From assembly GCF_005938225.1 (NCBI RefSeq), contig NZ_VCPC01000003.1, positions 372,001 through 436,000 of the forward strand: a DNA stretch of 64,000 bases, in the 5' to 3' direction. The translations under genes and the position numbers were made by a program. The notes under the pieces are model-generated. The model searched no databases. It saw only the letters and a list, made by a program, of their open reading frames with translations, and had not been told where the DNA came from. Shown piece after piece: positions 34,875 to 43,791 of this stretch (position 1 is the first letter of the stretch; each line of letters starts with the position of its first letter). Origin of the DNA: Arenibacterium halophilum. Lineage in GTDB: Bacteria > Pseudomonadota > Alphaproteobacteria > Rhodobacterales > Rhodobacteraceae.

Positions 34875-35527
34875 GCGCGCGCGGCCCCATCCTTGTCATC
34901 AACCCGAATTCCACGGCGTCGGTGACACAGGCCATCGCCGATGCGGTGGCGCCTTTCGCCACACCCACCGGCCCGGCGTTCGAAACTGTCGGCATCGCCA
35001 AGGGCCCGGCGACCATTGCCAGCATGGCCGACGCCGCGCAGGCCGCGCTGAACGTGGCCGAGGTGGTGCAGGCCCGGCCCGACGCCAGCGCCTATGTCAT
35101 CGCCTGCTTTTCCGATCCGGGGCTGGAGCTGTGCCGCTCGCTGGTGGCGCAGCCCGTGCTGGGCATCCAAGAAGCCGGAATCCTTGCCGCCATGGGCCGC
35201 GCCGACCTGTTCGGGATCATCGCGCTGGGCGCGGCCTCGGTCGCGCGGCACCGGCTGCGCATCCGGCAAATGGGGGTGGAGTCGCGGCTGGTGGCGGAAC
35301 TGCCGCTGAACAACGCCTCGGCGCATGACGTGGGCACGAATGACGATGTGTTCCAGCAGACACTGGCGCGCGGGCAGGAACTGAAGGAAGCCGGGGTAGG
35401 CGCCATCGTGCTGGGCTGCGCCGGGTTCTCGCCGCGCCGCGCGGCCTTGCAGGACAGGCTTGGCATTGCTGTGGTCGACCCGGTTCAGGCGGGTGCCGCC
35501 ATGGCGCTGGCGGCGGTGATGGGGTAA
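34871..35527 (+). CDS. Asp/Glu/hydantoin racemase family enzyme
   Basis: Cofactor-independent racemase of 218 residues. It begins with the family signature ILVINPNSTASVTQAI. The two catalytic cysteines are Cys79 (VIACFSDPG) and Cys183 (IVLGCAGFS), at the spacing seen in hydantoin racemases (Cys76/Cys181 in Agrobacterium HyuA). It would interconvert L- and D-5-substituted hydantoins so that a D-hydantoinase can use both. It is the last gene of the importer operon; the start overlaps the hydantoinase stop by four bases. Allantoin racemase is a possible alternative function. Confidence 0.87.
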   Translation: MSARGPILVINPNSTASVTQAIADAVAPFATPTGPAFETVGIAKGPATIASMADAAQAALNVAEVVQARPDASAYVIACFSDPGLELCRSLVAQPVLGIQEAGILAAMGRADLFGIIALGAASVARHRLRIRQMGVESRLVAELPLNNASAHDVGTNDDVFQQTLARGQELKEAGVGAIVLGCAGFSPRRAALQDRLGIAVVDPVQAGAAMALAAVMG

Positions 35528-35646
35528 CCCTGCGGGCACTGCGCAATGGTCCGGCGCGTGGCTGACAGATGTGCGGATGGCCCCGCGCCGCCTCCGGCTT
35601 GCCATTGACGCGAGTCCGGCGATGACTTACACGTGCGACTCGAAAA

Positions 35647-35720
35647 GCGGGCGTTGTGTAGTGGTAAGACCTTAGCCTTCCAAGCTAATGACGCGGGTTC
35701 GATTCCCGCCGCCCGCTCCA
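35647..35720 (+). tRNA. tRNA-Gly (anticodon TCC), CCA encoded
   Basis: A 74-base gene with a full cloverleaf. The acceptor GCGGGCG (35647-35653) pairs with CGCCCGC (35710-35716), followed by T and CCA (35718-35720). The D-loop has AGTGGTAAGA. The anticodon stem TTAGC/GCTAA encloses the loop CTTCCAA, giving anticodon TCC for GGA codons. The T-arm is GCGGG-TTCGATT-CCCGC. It stands alone between the hydantoin operon and the efflux genes. The roughly 120 bases before it and 160 bases after it show nothing else I can support. Confidence 0.97.
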
Positions 35721-35882
35721 GACTTCCCGAACCCGACCTGTACCACCAGCCCATGATGCAAGAGGTGGCACTGCGTTCATTCTGTGCATCTGCGCACGGG
35801 GTATCCGGGGGCCGGAACTTTACAAGAAGGCGCCGCCTGCGTATCCGAAACGCGGATGACACTCCCTCAGGAGCAATAGATA

Positions 35883-37001
35883 ATGCGGTATTCGGCCATC
35901 ACACTTCTGACTTTCGTGGCTTTGGCCGCATTGCCGATGCAGGGCGCACAGGCGCAGCAGCAACAAGGCGCGCCCGCTGTCACGGTGGTAACCTTGACAC
36001 CGCAGGATGTCACGCTGACGGCGAAGCTGCCGGGGCGGGTCGCCGCCTCGCGCGTGGCCGAAGTGCGCCCGCAGGTCAGCGGGATCATCACCGAACGTCT
36101 GTACGAAGAAGGCACCGCCGTGGAAAAAGGTGACCCGCTGTTCGTGATCGACGCCGCCAGCTACGAGGCGCAGAAAGCCGCCGCCGATGCGGCGCTGGCG
36201 CAGGCGCGCGCAACGCTGAAATCCGCAGAACAGGAATCCGCCCGTCAGGAAGAGCTGCGCAGCCGCGCGGTATCCAGCCAGCAGGCGCTGGACGATGCCG
36301 TGGCCCAGCGCGACATCGCGGCCGCTGCCGTCAAGGTGGCCGAGGCGAATCTGCTCTCGGCCGATATTGACCTCGAGCGCGCGACGATCCGCGCCCCCAT
36401 CGCCGGCATCGCGGGCCTGAGCCAGGCGACCGAGGGCGCGCTTGTCACCTCGGGGCAGGCAACCGCGCTGACGGTGATCCGCAATCTTGATCCGGTCTAT
36501 GTGGATGTGACGCAGGCCGCCGCCGAAATTCTGCGCTGGCGCCGGTCCGGGTCGTCGGTGGAAGAGGCCGGGCAGGTTGTCACGCTGCGCTTGGCCGATG
36601 GCGAAACCTATGAACACGAAGGTCGCCTGTCGGCTGCCGAGCCGCATGTGGACGAAGAAACCGGCACCATCCTGCTGCGCCTGCAATTCCCCAACCCCGA
36701 CGGGTTCCTGCTTCCGGGGATGTACGTTCAGGTCGATCTGCCGCAGGCCACGGTGCAGGGTGCGATCCTTGCTCCGCAGGAAGGCGTGACCCGCGACCGG
36801 CGCGGACGCCCCGTCGCCATGGTGGTGAACGCCGAGGGCAAGGTGGAAACCCGCGAGCTGGACATCCAGCGCGATCAGGGGGCCTTCTGGGTTGTGGGCT
36901 CGGGGCTAAGCGATGGCGACCGCGTCATCGTCGAAGGGCTTCAGAAGGTGTCGCCCGGCATGGACGTGACTGCCGAAGAGCGACCTGCCGCCTCTAACTG
37001 A
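35883..37001 (+). CDS. RND efflux periplasmic adaptor (membrane fusion protein), AcrA/MexA type
   Basis: Periplasmic adaptor of 372 residues with a signal peptide (LLTFVALAALPMQGAQAQ). Order of parts: lipoyl-like half (VAASRVAEVRPQVSGIITERLY...EKGDPLFVID), helical hairpin near residues 95-150 (ARATLKSAEQESARQEELRSR), second lipoyl half (LERATIRAPIAGIAGLSQATEG), beta-barrel, and membrane-proximal domain (ALLSAEGKVETRELD-like region near 315-350). There is no lipobox cysteine, so it is soluble or weakly associated, unlike lipidated AcrA. It is followed after 41 bases by the RND pump gene. No outer-membrane TolC-like gene or TetR regulator is adjacent. Confidence 0.92.
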   Translation: MRYSAITLLTFVALAALPMQGAQAQQQQGAPAVTVVTLTPQDVTLTAKLPGRVAASRVAEVRPQVSGIITERLYEEGTAVEKGDPLFVIDAASYEAQKAAADAALAQARATLKSAEQESARQEELRSRAVSSQQALDDAVAQRDIAAAAVKVAEANLLSADIDLERATIRAPIAGIAGLSQATEGALVTSGQATALTVIRNLDPVYVDVTQAAAEILRWRRSGSSVEEAGQVVTLRLADGETYEHEGRLSAAEPHVDEETGTILLRLQFPNPDGFLLPGMYVQVDLPQATVQGAILAPQEGVTRDRRGRPVAMVVNAEGKVETRELDIQRDQGAFWVVGSGLSDGDRVIVEGLQKVSPGMDVTAEERPAASN

Positions 37002-37042
37002 CCATCCAGGGCGCGATCCCGCCTGACTGACAGGAGCCTTGA

Positions 37043-40000
37043 ATGGCACGTTTCTTCATTGACCGCCCCGTGTTCGCCTGGGTGATCTCGATCTTCATCA
37101 TGGGCGTTGGCCTGCTGTCGATCTACACGCTGCCCGTGGCACAATACCCCGAAATCGCGCCGCCGTCGGTCCAGGTGTCGGCCACCTATCCCGGTGCATC
37201 GGCGGAAACGGTGTCAAACACCGTGACGCAGGTGATCGAACAGCAGATGACCGGGCTGGACGGGATGCGCTACATGTCGTCCAGTTCCTCGGCCAACGGC
37301 AGCGCAAGCATCACGCTCACGTTTGAATCGGGTACCGATGCCGACGTGGCGCAGGTGCAGGTGCAGAACAAGCTGGCACAGGCGACCTCGCTTTTGCCGG
37401 AATCGGTGCAGCGGCAAGGCGTGCGGGTGCAGAAATCCTCCTCGGGGTTCTTCATGGTGATCGCGCTGATCTCGGAAGACGGGCGCCTGGAACAGACCGA
37501 CCTTGCCGACTACATGAGCACCAACCTCGTGGACGAGTTCAGCCGCATCGAAGGCGTGGGCAACGTGCAGGTGTTCGGCGCGAAATACGCCATGCGCATC
37601 TGGCTCGACCCGTCGAAGCTGGCCGCCTACAACATGACGCCCTCGGATGTGGTGGGTGCGGTTTCGGCGCAGAACGCCCAGATCTCGGCGGGCGCTTTCG
37701 GAACGCTTCCGGCGGTCGACGGGCAGCAGCTGAACGCCACCATCACAGCGCAATCGTTGCTGACCACACCGGACGATTTCCGCAACATCGTGCTGCGGTC
37801 GGAAACCGATGGCGGGCTGGTGCTGTTGCAGGATGTGGCCCGGGTGGAAATCGGGGCCGAGAACTATTCGACCATCGCGCGGTTCAACGGCAATCCGGCT
37901 TCGGGCATGGCGCTGCAGCTGGCCGCCGATGCCAATGCGCTGGATACGGCGGAGCGAGTCAAAGAGCGGATCGCCGAATTCGCGGAGTTTTTCCCGGAAG
38001 GCGTGGTTTACACCATTCCCTACGACACCACGCCTTTCGTCGAAATCTCGATTCACGAGGTGCAGAAAACCCTGTTCGAGGCGATCGGTCTGGTGTTCCT
38101 CGTGATGCTGCTGTTCCTGCAGAACCTGCGGGCCACGATCATTCCCACGCTGGCCGTTCCGGTCGTTATCCTGGGCACCTTCGCGATCCTGTCGCTGGCG
38201 GGCTTTACCATCAACACGCTGACAATGCTGGCCATGGTTCTGGCCATCGGTTTGCTGGTCGATGACGCCATCGTCGTGGTGGAAAACGTCGAACGCATCA
38301 TGGAGGAAGAGGGGCTTTCCCCGCGCGAGGCGACGCGCAAATCCATGGGGCAGATCACCGGCGCGCTGATCGGTATTGCTCTGGTGCTGTCGGCGGTGTT
38401 CGTGCCGATGGCCTTCTTCGGCGGCTCGACCGGGGCGATCTATCGGCAGTTTTCCATCACCATCGTTTCGGCCATGGCACTGTCGGTGGTGGTGGCGCTG
38501 ACGCTGACGCCCGCGCTCTGCGCCACACTGCTGAAGCACAAATCGCATGGCGCATCGACCAAGGGGCTGTCGGGGCTGTTCAACCGGGGCTTCAATGGCG
38601 CGACCCGGGGCTATGCCGGGACGGTTGGCTATGTGGTGCGCCGCCCGCTGCGCATTCTGCTGATCTATCTGGCGATGGGCGGCGGCATGGCGTGGCTGTT
38701 CACGCAGACGCCGACGGGGTTCCTCCCCGAGGAAGACCAGGGAACTTTGCTGACACTGGTTCAGGCGCCCACCGGCGCCACGGCCGAGCGCACGCTGGAA
38801 TCGATCAAGAAGATCGAAAACCACTTTCTGGAAACCGAGGGCGAAAACGTGAATTCGATGTTCGGCGTCGTCGGGTTTTCCTTTGGCGGCTCGGGGCAGA
38901 ACATGGGGCTGGCCTTTGTGCGGCTGAACGACTGGGCCGAACGTACCCGCCCGGACCAAAGCGTGCAGGCGGTTGCGGGGCGGGCCTTTGGCGCGTTGTC
39001 GCAGATCCGCGACGCGATGGTGTTTCCGCTGGTGCCGCCCGCGGTGCCAAGCCTTGGCAACGTCGCCGGGTTCGACATGTACCTGCAGGCGGTGGGCGGG
39101 CAGACCCACGAACAACTGCTGGCCGCGCGCAACCAGTTGCTCGGGATGGCGGCGCAAAGCCCGCTGATCGCCTCGGCCCGGCCGTCGGGTCTGGAAGATG
39201 CCGCGCAGTTCAAGCTGAACATCGACTGGCGCGCCGCCGGGGCAATGGGTGTGTCGCCCTCGGACGTGGGCAATACGCTGTCGATTGCCTGGGCCGGCAC
39301 CTATGTGAACGACTTCAACGACAATGGCCGGATCAAGCGGGTCTATGTGCAAGGCGAACCCGATGCCCGTTCCACGCCGTCTGATATGTCGAAATGGCGC
39401 GTGCGCAACGCGACTGGAGAGCTGGTGCCGTTTGCCAACTTCACGACCGAGGAATGGGTGCAGGGGCCGCAGGGTCTGACGCGGTACAACGGTATCCCCT
39501 CGATGCAGCTTCAGGGTTCGCCCGCGCCGGGGGTGTCCTCGGGCGATGCGATGGCCGAAATGGAACGTCTGGTCAGCCAGCTGCCGCCCGGCTTCTCGGT
39601 GGCGTGGACGGGGCTGTCACTGGAGGAACGTCAATCCAGCGGGCAGGCACCGATGCTGTACGCGATGTCGCTGGCGGCGATCTTTCTGTGCCTTGCCGCG
39701 CTGTACGAAAGCTGGGCGATCCCCTTCTCGGTGATGCTGGCGATGCCGATCGGGGTGTTGGGCACCATGTTCGCGGCCTGGCAGTTCGGGTTCGAGAACG
39801 GTGTGTTCTTCCAGGTCGGCCTGCTGACGGTGATCGGACTGACCGGCAAGAACGCGATCCTGATCGTGGAATTCGCGCGCGAGCGGGTCGAAGACGGGCT
39901 TGGTATCTTCGAAGCCGTGGTCGATGCCGCGCGCCTGCGCTTCCGCCCGATCATCATGACCTCGATGGCGTTTACGCTGGGTGTGCTGCCGCTGGTGCTG

Positions 40001-40165
40001 TCCTCTGGCGCGGGCTCGGGCGGGCGCAAGGCGGTGGGCGTGGCCGTGATGGGTGGCACGATCACCGGCACGGTGCTGGGCGTGATTTTCGTGCCGCTGT
40101 TCTTCGCCGTGGTGTTCCGCGTCTTCGTGCGCAAGAAGAAACCGGCGGCGTCTGAAACCGCCTGA
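37043..40165 (+). CDS. RND multidrug efflux pump, AcrB/MexB (HAE-1) type
   Basis: Proton-driven inner-membrane exporter of 1040 residues, normal for the family. It opens MARFFIDRPVFAWVISIFIMG, has the two large periplasmic loops, and 12 helices. The proton-relay aspartates are in TM4 (MLAMVLAIGLLVDDAIVVVENVER, written here in two parts: MLAMVLAIGLLV and DDAIVVVENVER, near residue 405). The conserved GKNAILIVEFA is near 935. The order adaptor-pump without an outer-membrane channel gene implies use of a shared TolC. The substrate range cannot be read. It ends just before a strong bidirectional terminator. Confidence 0.95.
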   Translation: MARFFIDRPVFAWVISIFIMGVGLLSIYTLPVAQYPEIAPPSVQVSATYPGASAETVSNTVTQVIEQQMTGLDGMRYMSSSSSANGSASITLTFESGTDADVAQVQVQNKLAQATSLLPESVQRQGVRVQKSSSGFFMVIALISEDGRLEQTDLADYMSTNLVDEFSRIEGVGNVQVFGAKYAMRIWLDPSKLAAYNMTPSDVVGAVSAQNAQISAGAFGTLPAVDGQQLNATITAQSLLTTPDDFRNIVLRSETDGGLVLLQDVARVEIGAENYSTIARFNGNPASGMALQLAADANALDTAERVKERIAEFAEFFPEGVVYTIPYDTTPFVEISIHEVQKTLFEAIGLVFLVMLLFLQNLRATIIPTLAVPVVILGTFAILSLAGFTINTLTMLAMVLAIGLLVDDAIVVVENVERIMEEEGLSPREATRKSMGQITGALIGIALVLSAVFVPMAFFGGSTGAIYRQFSITIVSAMALSVVVALTLTPALCATLLKHKSHGASTKGLSGLFNRGFNGATRGYAGTVGYVVRRPLRILLIYLAMGGGMAWLFTQTPTGFLPEEDQGTLLTLVQAPTGATAERTLESIKKIENHFLETEGENVNSMFGVVGFSFGGSGQNMGLAFVRLNDWAERTRPDQSVQAVAGRAFGALSQIRDAMVFPLVPPAVPSLGNVAGFDMYLQAVGGQTHEQLLAARNQLLGMAAQSPLIASARPSGLEDAAQFKLNIDWRAAGAMGVSPSDVGNTLSIAWAGTYVNDFNDNGRIKRVYVQGEPDARSTPSDMSKWRVRNATGELVPFANFTTEEWVQGPQGLTRYNGIPSMQLQGSPAPGVSSGDAMAEMERLVSQLPPGFSVAWTGLSLEERQSSGQAPMLYAMSLAAIFLCLAALYESWAIPFSVMLAMPIGVLGTMFAAWQFGFENGVFFQVGLLTVIGLTGKNAILIVEFARERVEDGLGIFEAVVDAARLRFRPIIMTSMAFTLGVLPLVLSSGAGSGGRKAVGVAVMGGTITGTVLGVIFVPLFFAVVFRVFVRKKKPAASETA

Positions 40166-40186
40166 TCGGCACAGCAGTTAAAATGA

Positions 40187-40212
40187 AAAACGGCGCCCTT
40201 GGGCGCCGTTTT
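40187..40212. terminator. Bidirectional intrinsic terminator
   Basis: AAAACGGCGCCC (40187-40198) pairs perfectly with GGGCGCCGTTTT (40201-40212). The A-run before and T-run after make it work on both strands, ending the RND operon (plus) and the ThDP-enzyme operon (minus; stop at 40217). Confidence 0.9.
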
Positions 40213-40216
40213 GTTG

Positions 40217-41893
40217 TTATGCCTGATTGGACTGCGCCGCCTGCCGGATCGCAGACAGCGACCGGTCAACGGTCAGCGCCTCGGGGTCGGTGAGGCAGTG
40301 GATGATGGCGGGCAGGCCCGACTCGCTTGCCCGCTGGAAGGCAGCGGCGAAATCTTCGGTTCGCTCTACCCGTTCGCCGTGGCCGCCAAAGGCGCGGGCG
40401 TAGGCGGCGAAATCGGGGTTGCGCAGGTCGGTCGCCACGACGCGGCCCGGGTATTCGCGTTCCTGGTGCATTCGGATGGTGCCGTACATGCCGTTGTCGA
40501 CGATCACCACCACGATGGGCAGGTCGTATTGCACGGCCGTCGCGAATTCCTGCCCGTGCATCATGAAACAGCCATCACCGGCAAAGGCCACCACGCGGCG
40601 CCCGGGGTGCAGCCGCGCCGCGCCCACGGCCGCGGGCACGCCGTATCCCATGCTGCCCGAGGTCGGCGCCAGCTGGGTCGCGAAGTCGCGGAAGTTGTAG
40701 AACCGATGCACCCATGTCGCGTAATTCCCCGCGCCGTTGCAGATGATCGCATCGGCGGGCAGCACTTCGTTCAGGTGGCCCATGGCGGTTGCCATGTTGA
40801 AGTTGCCCGGAGGCGGGGCGGGGGGTGCCTGCCGCGCGCGGAAGGCGGCGTTCAGCGGCGCGATCAGCGCGGAACGGTCCGGTGCCGCGTCGGTGGTGTC
40901 ATCCAGCATTGCCGTCAGGAATTGCGGCGGGGCGCAGTTGATGCCGATTTCCGGCTGGTACACGCGGCCGATTTCCTCGATCCCCGGGTGGACGTGGATC
41001 AGCCTTTGCCGCGGTGTCGGGATATCCAGCAGCGTATACCCCTGGCTTGGCATTTCTGACATGCGCCCGCCCAGCAGCAGGATCAGGTCGGCGTTTTTCG
41101 CGTAGTCGACAAGCGCAGGATCAGCACCCAGCCCCATGTCACCGGCAAAATTGGCGTGATCGCGCGGGAACAGCGTTTGCCGCCGGAACGACACTGCCAC
41201 CGGCAGGCTGTGACGTTCGGACAGCGCGGTCAGGTCGGCGACCGCCTCGGGCGTCCAGCGCGCGCCACCCGCGATGACCAGCGGGCGTTTCGCTTCTGCC
41301 AGTGCCTTGACCACATCGGCAACGTCCTCGGTTGACGGCGCGGGCGCGGCGACGCGATAGGCGCGGGCATCGGCGCAGGCGGCGGCCTCGGTCAGCATGT
41401 CCTCGGGCAAGGCGACGACCACGGGGCCGGGACGGCCGCTGGTGGCGACATGGAACGCGCGCGAGACGACCTCGGGGATGCGGGCGGGATCGTCGATTTC
41501 AACGGCCCATTTCGCCAGCGTGCCAAATACGGCGCGATAATCGACCTCCTGGAACGCCTCGCGCCCGCGCATGTCGCGCCCGATCTGGCCGACGAACAGG
41601 ATCATCGGCGTCGAATCCTGCTGAGCGATGTGCACGCCCGCGCTGGCATTGGTGGCGCCGGGGCCTCGGGTGACAAAGCAGATGCCGGGCTGACCGGTCA
41701 GCTTGCCCTGCGCCTCGGCCATCATCGCGGCGCCCCCTTCCTGACGGCAGATCGTGATCTCGACCGCGCTGTCATGCAGCGCGTCCAGCACCGCCAGATA
41801 GCTTTCACCGGGCACGCAAAACGCCTGTTTCACCCCGTGGATGGCCAGTTGGTCCGCCAGTATCTGGCCGCCGGTGCGCAAGTTCGTCGTCAT
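40217..41893 (-). CDS. Thiamine-diphosphate-dependent enzyme, acetolactate-synthase-like (possible 2-keto acid decarboxylase)
   Basis: A 558-residue ThDP enzyme of the acetolactate synthase/2-keto acid decarboxylase superfamily. The catalytic Glu52 lies in CRQEGGAAMMAEA, then FVTRGPGATNASAG. The Mg-ThDP motif is VVAFAGDGCFMMHGQE near 440, ending IVVVIVDNGMYGT. It lacks a partner small subunit gene, and the neighbours are not branched-chain synthesis genes, so it is probably not IlvB. In Pseudomonas aeruginosa, AruI of the same superfamily decarboxylates 2-ketoarginine. With a DauA-like dehydrogenase at the head of this operon, a similar decarboxylation of the keto acid product is a reasonable inference. 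Start 41893 (MTTNLRTGGQ) fits the family. It is the last gene of the operon. Confidence 0.8.
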   Translation of the reverse strand: MTTNLRTGGQILADQLAIHGVKQAFCVPGESYLAVLDALHDSAVEITICRQEGGAAMMAEAQGKLTGQPGICFVTRGPGATNASAGVHIAQQDSTPMILFVGQIGRDMRGREAFQEVDYRAVFGTLAKWAVEIDDPARIPEVVSRAFHVATSGRPGPVVVALPEDMLTEAAACADARAYRVAAPAPSTEDVADVVKALAEAKRPLVIAGGARWTPEAVADLTALSERHSLPVAVSFRRQTLFPRDHANFAGDMGLGADPALVDYAKNADLILLLGGRMSEMPSQGYTLLDIPTPRQRLIHVHPGIEEIGRVYQPEIGINCAPPQFLTAMLDDTTDAAPDRSALIAPLNAAFRARQAPPAPPPGNFNMATAMGHLNEVLPADAIICNGAGNYATWVHRFYNFRDFATQLAPTSGSMGYGVPAAVGAARLHPGRRVVAFAGDGCFMMHGQEFATAVQYDLPIVVVIVDNGMYGTIRMHQEREYPGRVVATDLRNPDFAAYARAFGGHGERVERTEDFAAAFQRASESGLPAIIHCLTDPEALTVDRSLSAIRQAAQSNQA

Positions 41894-41965
41894 GAGGATG
41901 CCCTTTTTCGCTTTGCGCGCGAATTCACCCGGTTTCCCCGGCAATGTCACCCCGCAAAACGAAGG

Positions 41966-42943
41966 TTACAGCGTGACGGATTGCCCGATGCCCGCCTTTT
42001 GCGCGCCATGCAGCACATGCTGCGCCGCTGCCAGGTCCTGCGCGGCCACGCCAAGCGAGCGGTAGGCAGTAAAGGCATCCCCGTCGCGCGGACCGGGGGC
42101 GGTTCCATCCAGCAGCGCGCCGATTTCGCCGCGCAGGTGGTCCTGCGTGATCGTGCCCGCGCCGATCATCTCGACGATCTCTCCGGCCTGCGCCAGCGTC
42201 GAGGGCAGGTAATCGACCCAGATCGCCGCGCGGGTGACAAAGGCGTCATCGACCTCGCGCATCGAGGGGATGGAGGATCCGACCACGTTCACATGGCACT
42301 CCGCTGGCACCCAATCGCCCATCAGGATCGGCGTCGGCGCGGCGGTGACGGTGCAGATGATCTGCGCGTCGGACACGGCGGCGCGGATGTCGGTGGTCGG
42401 CGCGAATGCAAGCCCGGTGTGTTTCGCAGCTGCCTGATCGCAGAAGGCGCGCGCCTTGTCTGCATCGCGCCCGGCGACGGTGACATGGGTGATAGGGCGC
42501 ACGGCGCACATTGCATCCAGATGGTGTTCCGCCTGTTCGCCATAACCCAGAATGGTCAGCCGTTCCGCCCCCGCAGGCGCAAGCGCGCGGGTGGCCACGG
42601 CGCTGGCGGCGGCGGTGCGGATCGCGGTCAGCAGGCTGGCATCCATCATCGCGGTGGCGGCCCCGGTGTCGGATTCGAACAGCACATAGGCCCCGCGATG
42701 CGACGACAGCCCGCGCGCGGGATTGCCGGGAAACAGCGAAATCAGCTTGATCCCGAAACAGGCCGGGTCGGACATGGCGCCGGGCATCACGCCCATGCGG
42801 TTGCCCCCGCCCACATCGACAATCGAGCGCAACGGCAGTTCCGCTCCCCGGGCCGAGACCACGCGCATGGCGGCATCGATCACCTCGATGGCCTCACTCA
42901 TCGGCAGCAGTCGGGCCACATCGGCTTCGGTCAGGACGATCAC
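41966..42943 (-). CDS. Ornithine cyclodeaminase / mu-crystallin family NAD(P)-dependent enzyme
   Basis: A 325-residue enzyme of the OCD/mu-crystallin family, which contains ornithine cyclodeaminase, alanine dehydrogenase and the DauB L-arginine dehydrogenase. Visible: VIDAAMRVV near the start, GNRMGVMPGAM, FGIKLISLFPGNPARGL, TAIRTAAASAVATRALA near 106-122, and the nucleotide fold LTILGYGEQAEHHLDAM near 129-145. Family members interconvert an amino acid and its keto or imino acid. Next to a DauA-like D-amino acid dehydrogenase, a DauB-like reductive amination to the L-amino acid is plausible. The start overlaps the alpha/beta hydrolase stop by four bases. Confidence 0.85.
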   Translation of the reverse strand: MIVLTEADVARLLPMSEAIEVIDAAMRVVSARGAELPLRSIVDVGGGNRMGVMPGAMSDPACFGIKLISLFPGNPARGLSSHRGAYVLFESDTGAATAMMDASLLTAIRTAAASAVATRALAPAGAERLTILGYGEQAEHHLDAMCAVRPITHVTVAGRDADKARAFCDQAAAKHTGLAFAPTTDIRAAVSDAQIICTVTAAPTPILMGDWVPAECHVNVVGSSIPSMREVDDAFVTRAAIWVDYLPSTLAQAGEIVEMIGAGTITQDHLRGEIGALLDGTAPGPRDGDAFTAYRSLGVAAQDLAAAQHVLHGAQKAGIGQSVTL

Positions 42944-43791
42944 AGCACGCGCTCTGCGTCTTCGCCCCAGTCGGGGCCGGTCACGTCAAGGCCCATGACC
43001 TGTTCCAGCAGGGCGGTATAATCCGCCGGGCGCGCGACATAGGGGAAATGCCCGCCCGAGGTAAAGCGATAGGCGACCGAAGGCGCCAGCCGCGCGCGCA
43101 CGGCGGCGCGCATCTCCGGCGGGATCAGTGGATCGTCGTCGGCCTCGATTGTCACGATCCGGTCTGACGGCAGGCCGGGCGCTGGCAGCTCGGGTCCCAG
43201 CTTGATGCCTTTCAGACGCGAGCGCAGTTCGGCCTCGGGGATGCGGCCGCCGACCTCCATCAGCAGCAGGTCGACAAGATCGGATTGATCGGGATGCATC
43301 GCACGCCAGCCGTTCAGCCCGGTCTGAAACCCGGCGCGCAAGTCGTCAATCGGCGCGCCATCCAGATCCAGCGCATAGGGCATCCGCTGATCGGCGCCGA
43401 TCACCGAATGCAGCGTGTTCGCGGCGACCAGCCGGTCCACCCGCTCGGGCGCGACCCCGGCAATATACTGCGCAAGGTAGCCGCCCAGCGACGACCCCAG
43501 CACCGTGGCGCTGGCGATGCCAAGGTGATCCATCAGCGCGAGGATGTCGCCCGCCCAATCCGCCACGCCGCCCGTGGTGGGATAGGTGGTGGCGACGATC
43601 CGCACGCGCGTTTTCAACGCGTCGATCTGTTGCCAGAAAATATCGGCCCTGCCCAGCGTGCCCGGGATCAGCAGCAGCACCGGCCCTTGGCCTACGTCGA
43701 TATAGCCCCAGTCGCGCCCGTTCAGGGCAATCCGCGATTCAGGATGGCGGGTGGCGAATTCGTCACGGGCAGCAATCAGGGGATTGGTCAT
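42940..43791 (-). CDS. Alpha/beta-hydrolase
   Basis: Soluble hydrolase of 283 residues. The oxyanion region is VLLLIPGTLGRADIFW near residue 37. The nucleophile elbow is TVLGSSLGGYLAQY near 98-111, with Ser in GSSLGG. The acid is in IVTIEADDDPLIPPEM near 222, and the catalytic His in FTSGGHFPYVARP near 256. It has the esterase/amidase/lyase fold but its substrate is not readable. ATG 43791 is chosen because it overlaps the mlrC stop by four bases, as with other genes in this operon. It may remove an ester or amide group from the imported compound. Confidence 0.85.
   Translation of the reverse strand: MTNPLIAARDEFATRHPESRIALNGRDWGYIDVGQGPVLLLIPGTLGRADIFWQQIDALKTRVRIVATTYPTTGGVADWAGDILALMDHLGIASATVLGSSLGGYLAQYIAGVAPERVDRLVAANTLHSVIGADQRMPYALDLDGAPIDDLRAGFQTGLNGWRAMHPDQSDLVDLLLMEVGGRIPEAELRSRLKGIKLGPELPAPGLPSDRIVTIEADDDPLIPPEMRAAVRARLAPSVAYRFTSGGHFPYVARPADYTALLEQVMGLDVTGPDWGEDAERVL

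Noticed and set aside
35647-35720. tRNA-Gly as the attachment site of a genomic island
   Set aside because: I see no integrase, no repeated tRNA 3' end and no mobile genes in the flanks.
40217-41893. Naming the ThDP enzyme IlvB (acetolactate synthase)
   Set aside because: No small subunit or branched-chain synthesis genes are near, and the operon is catabolic in content.
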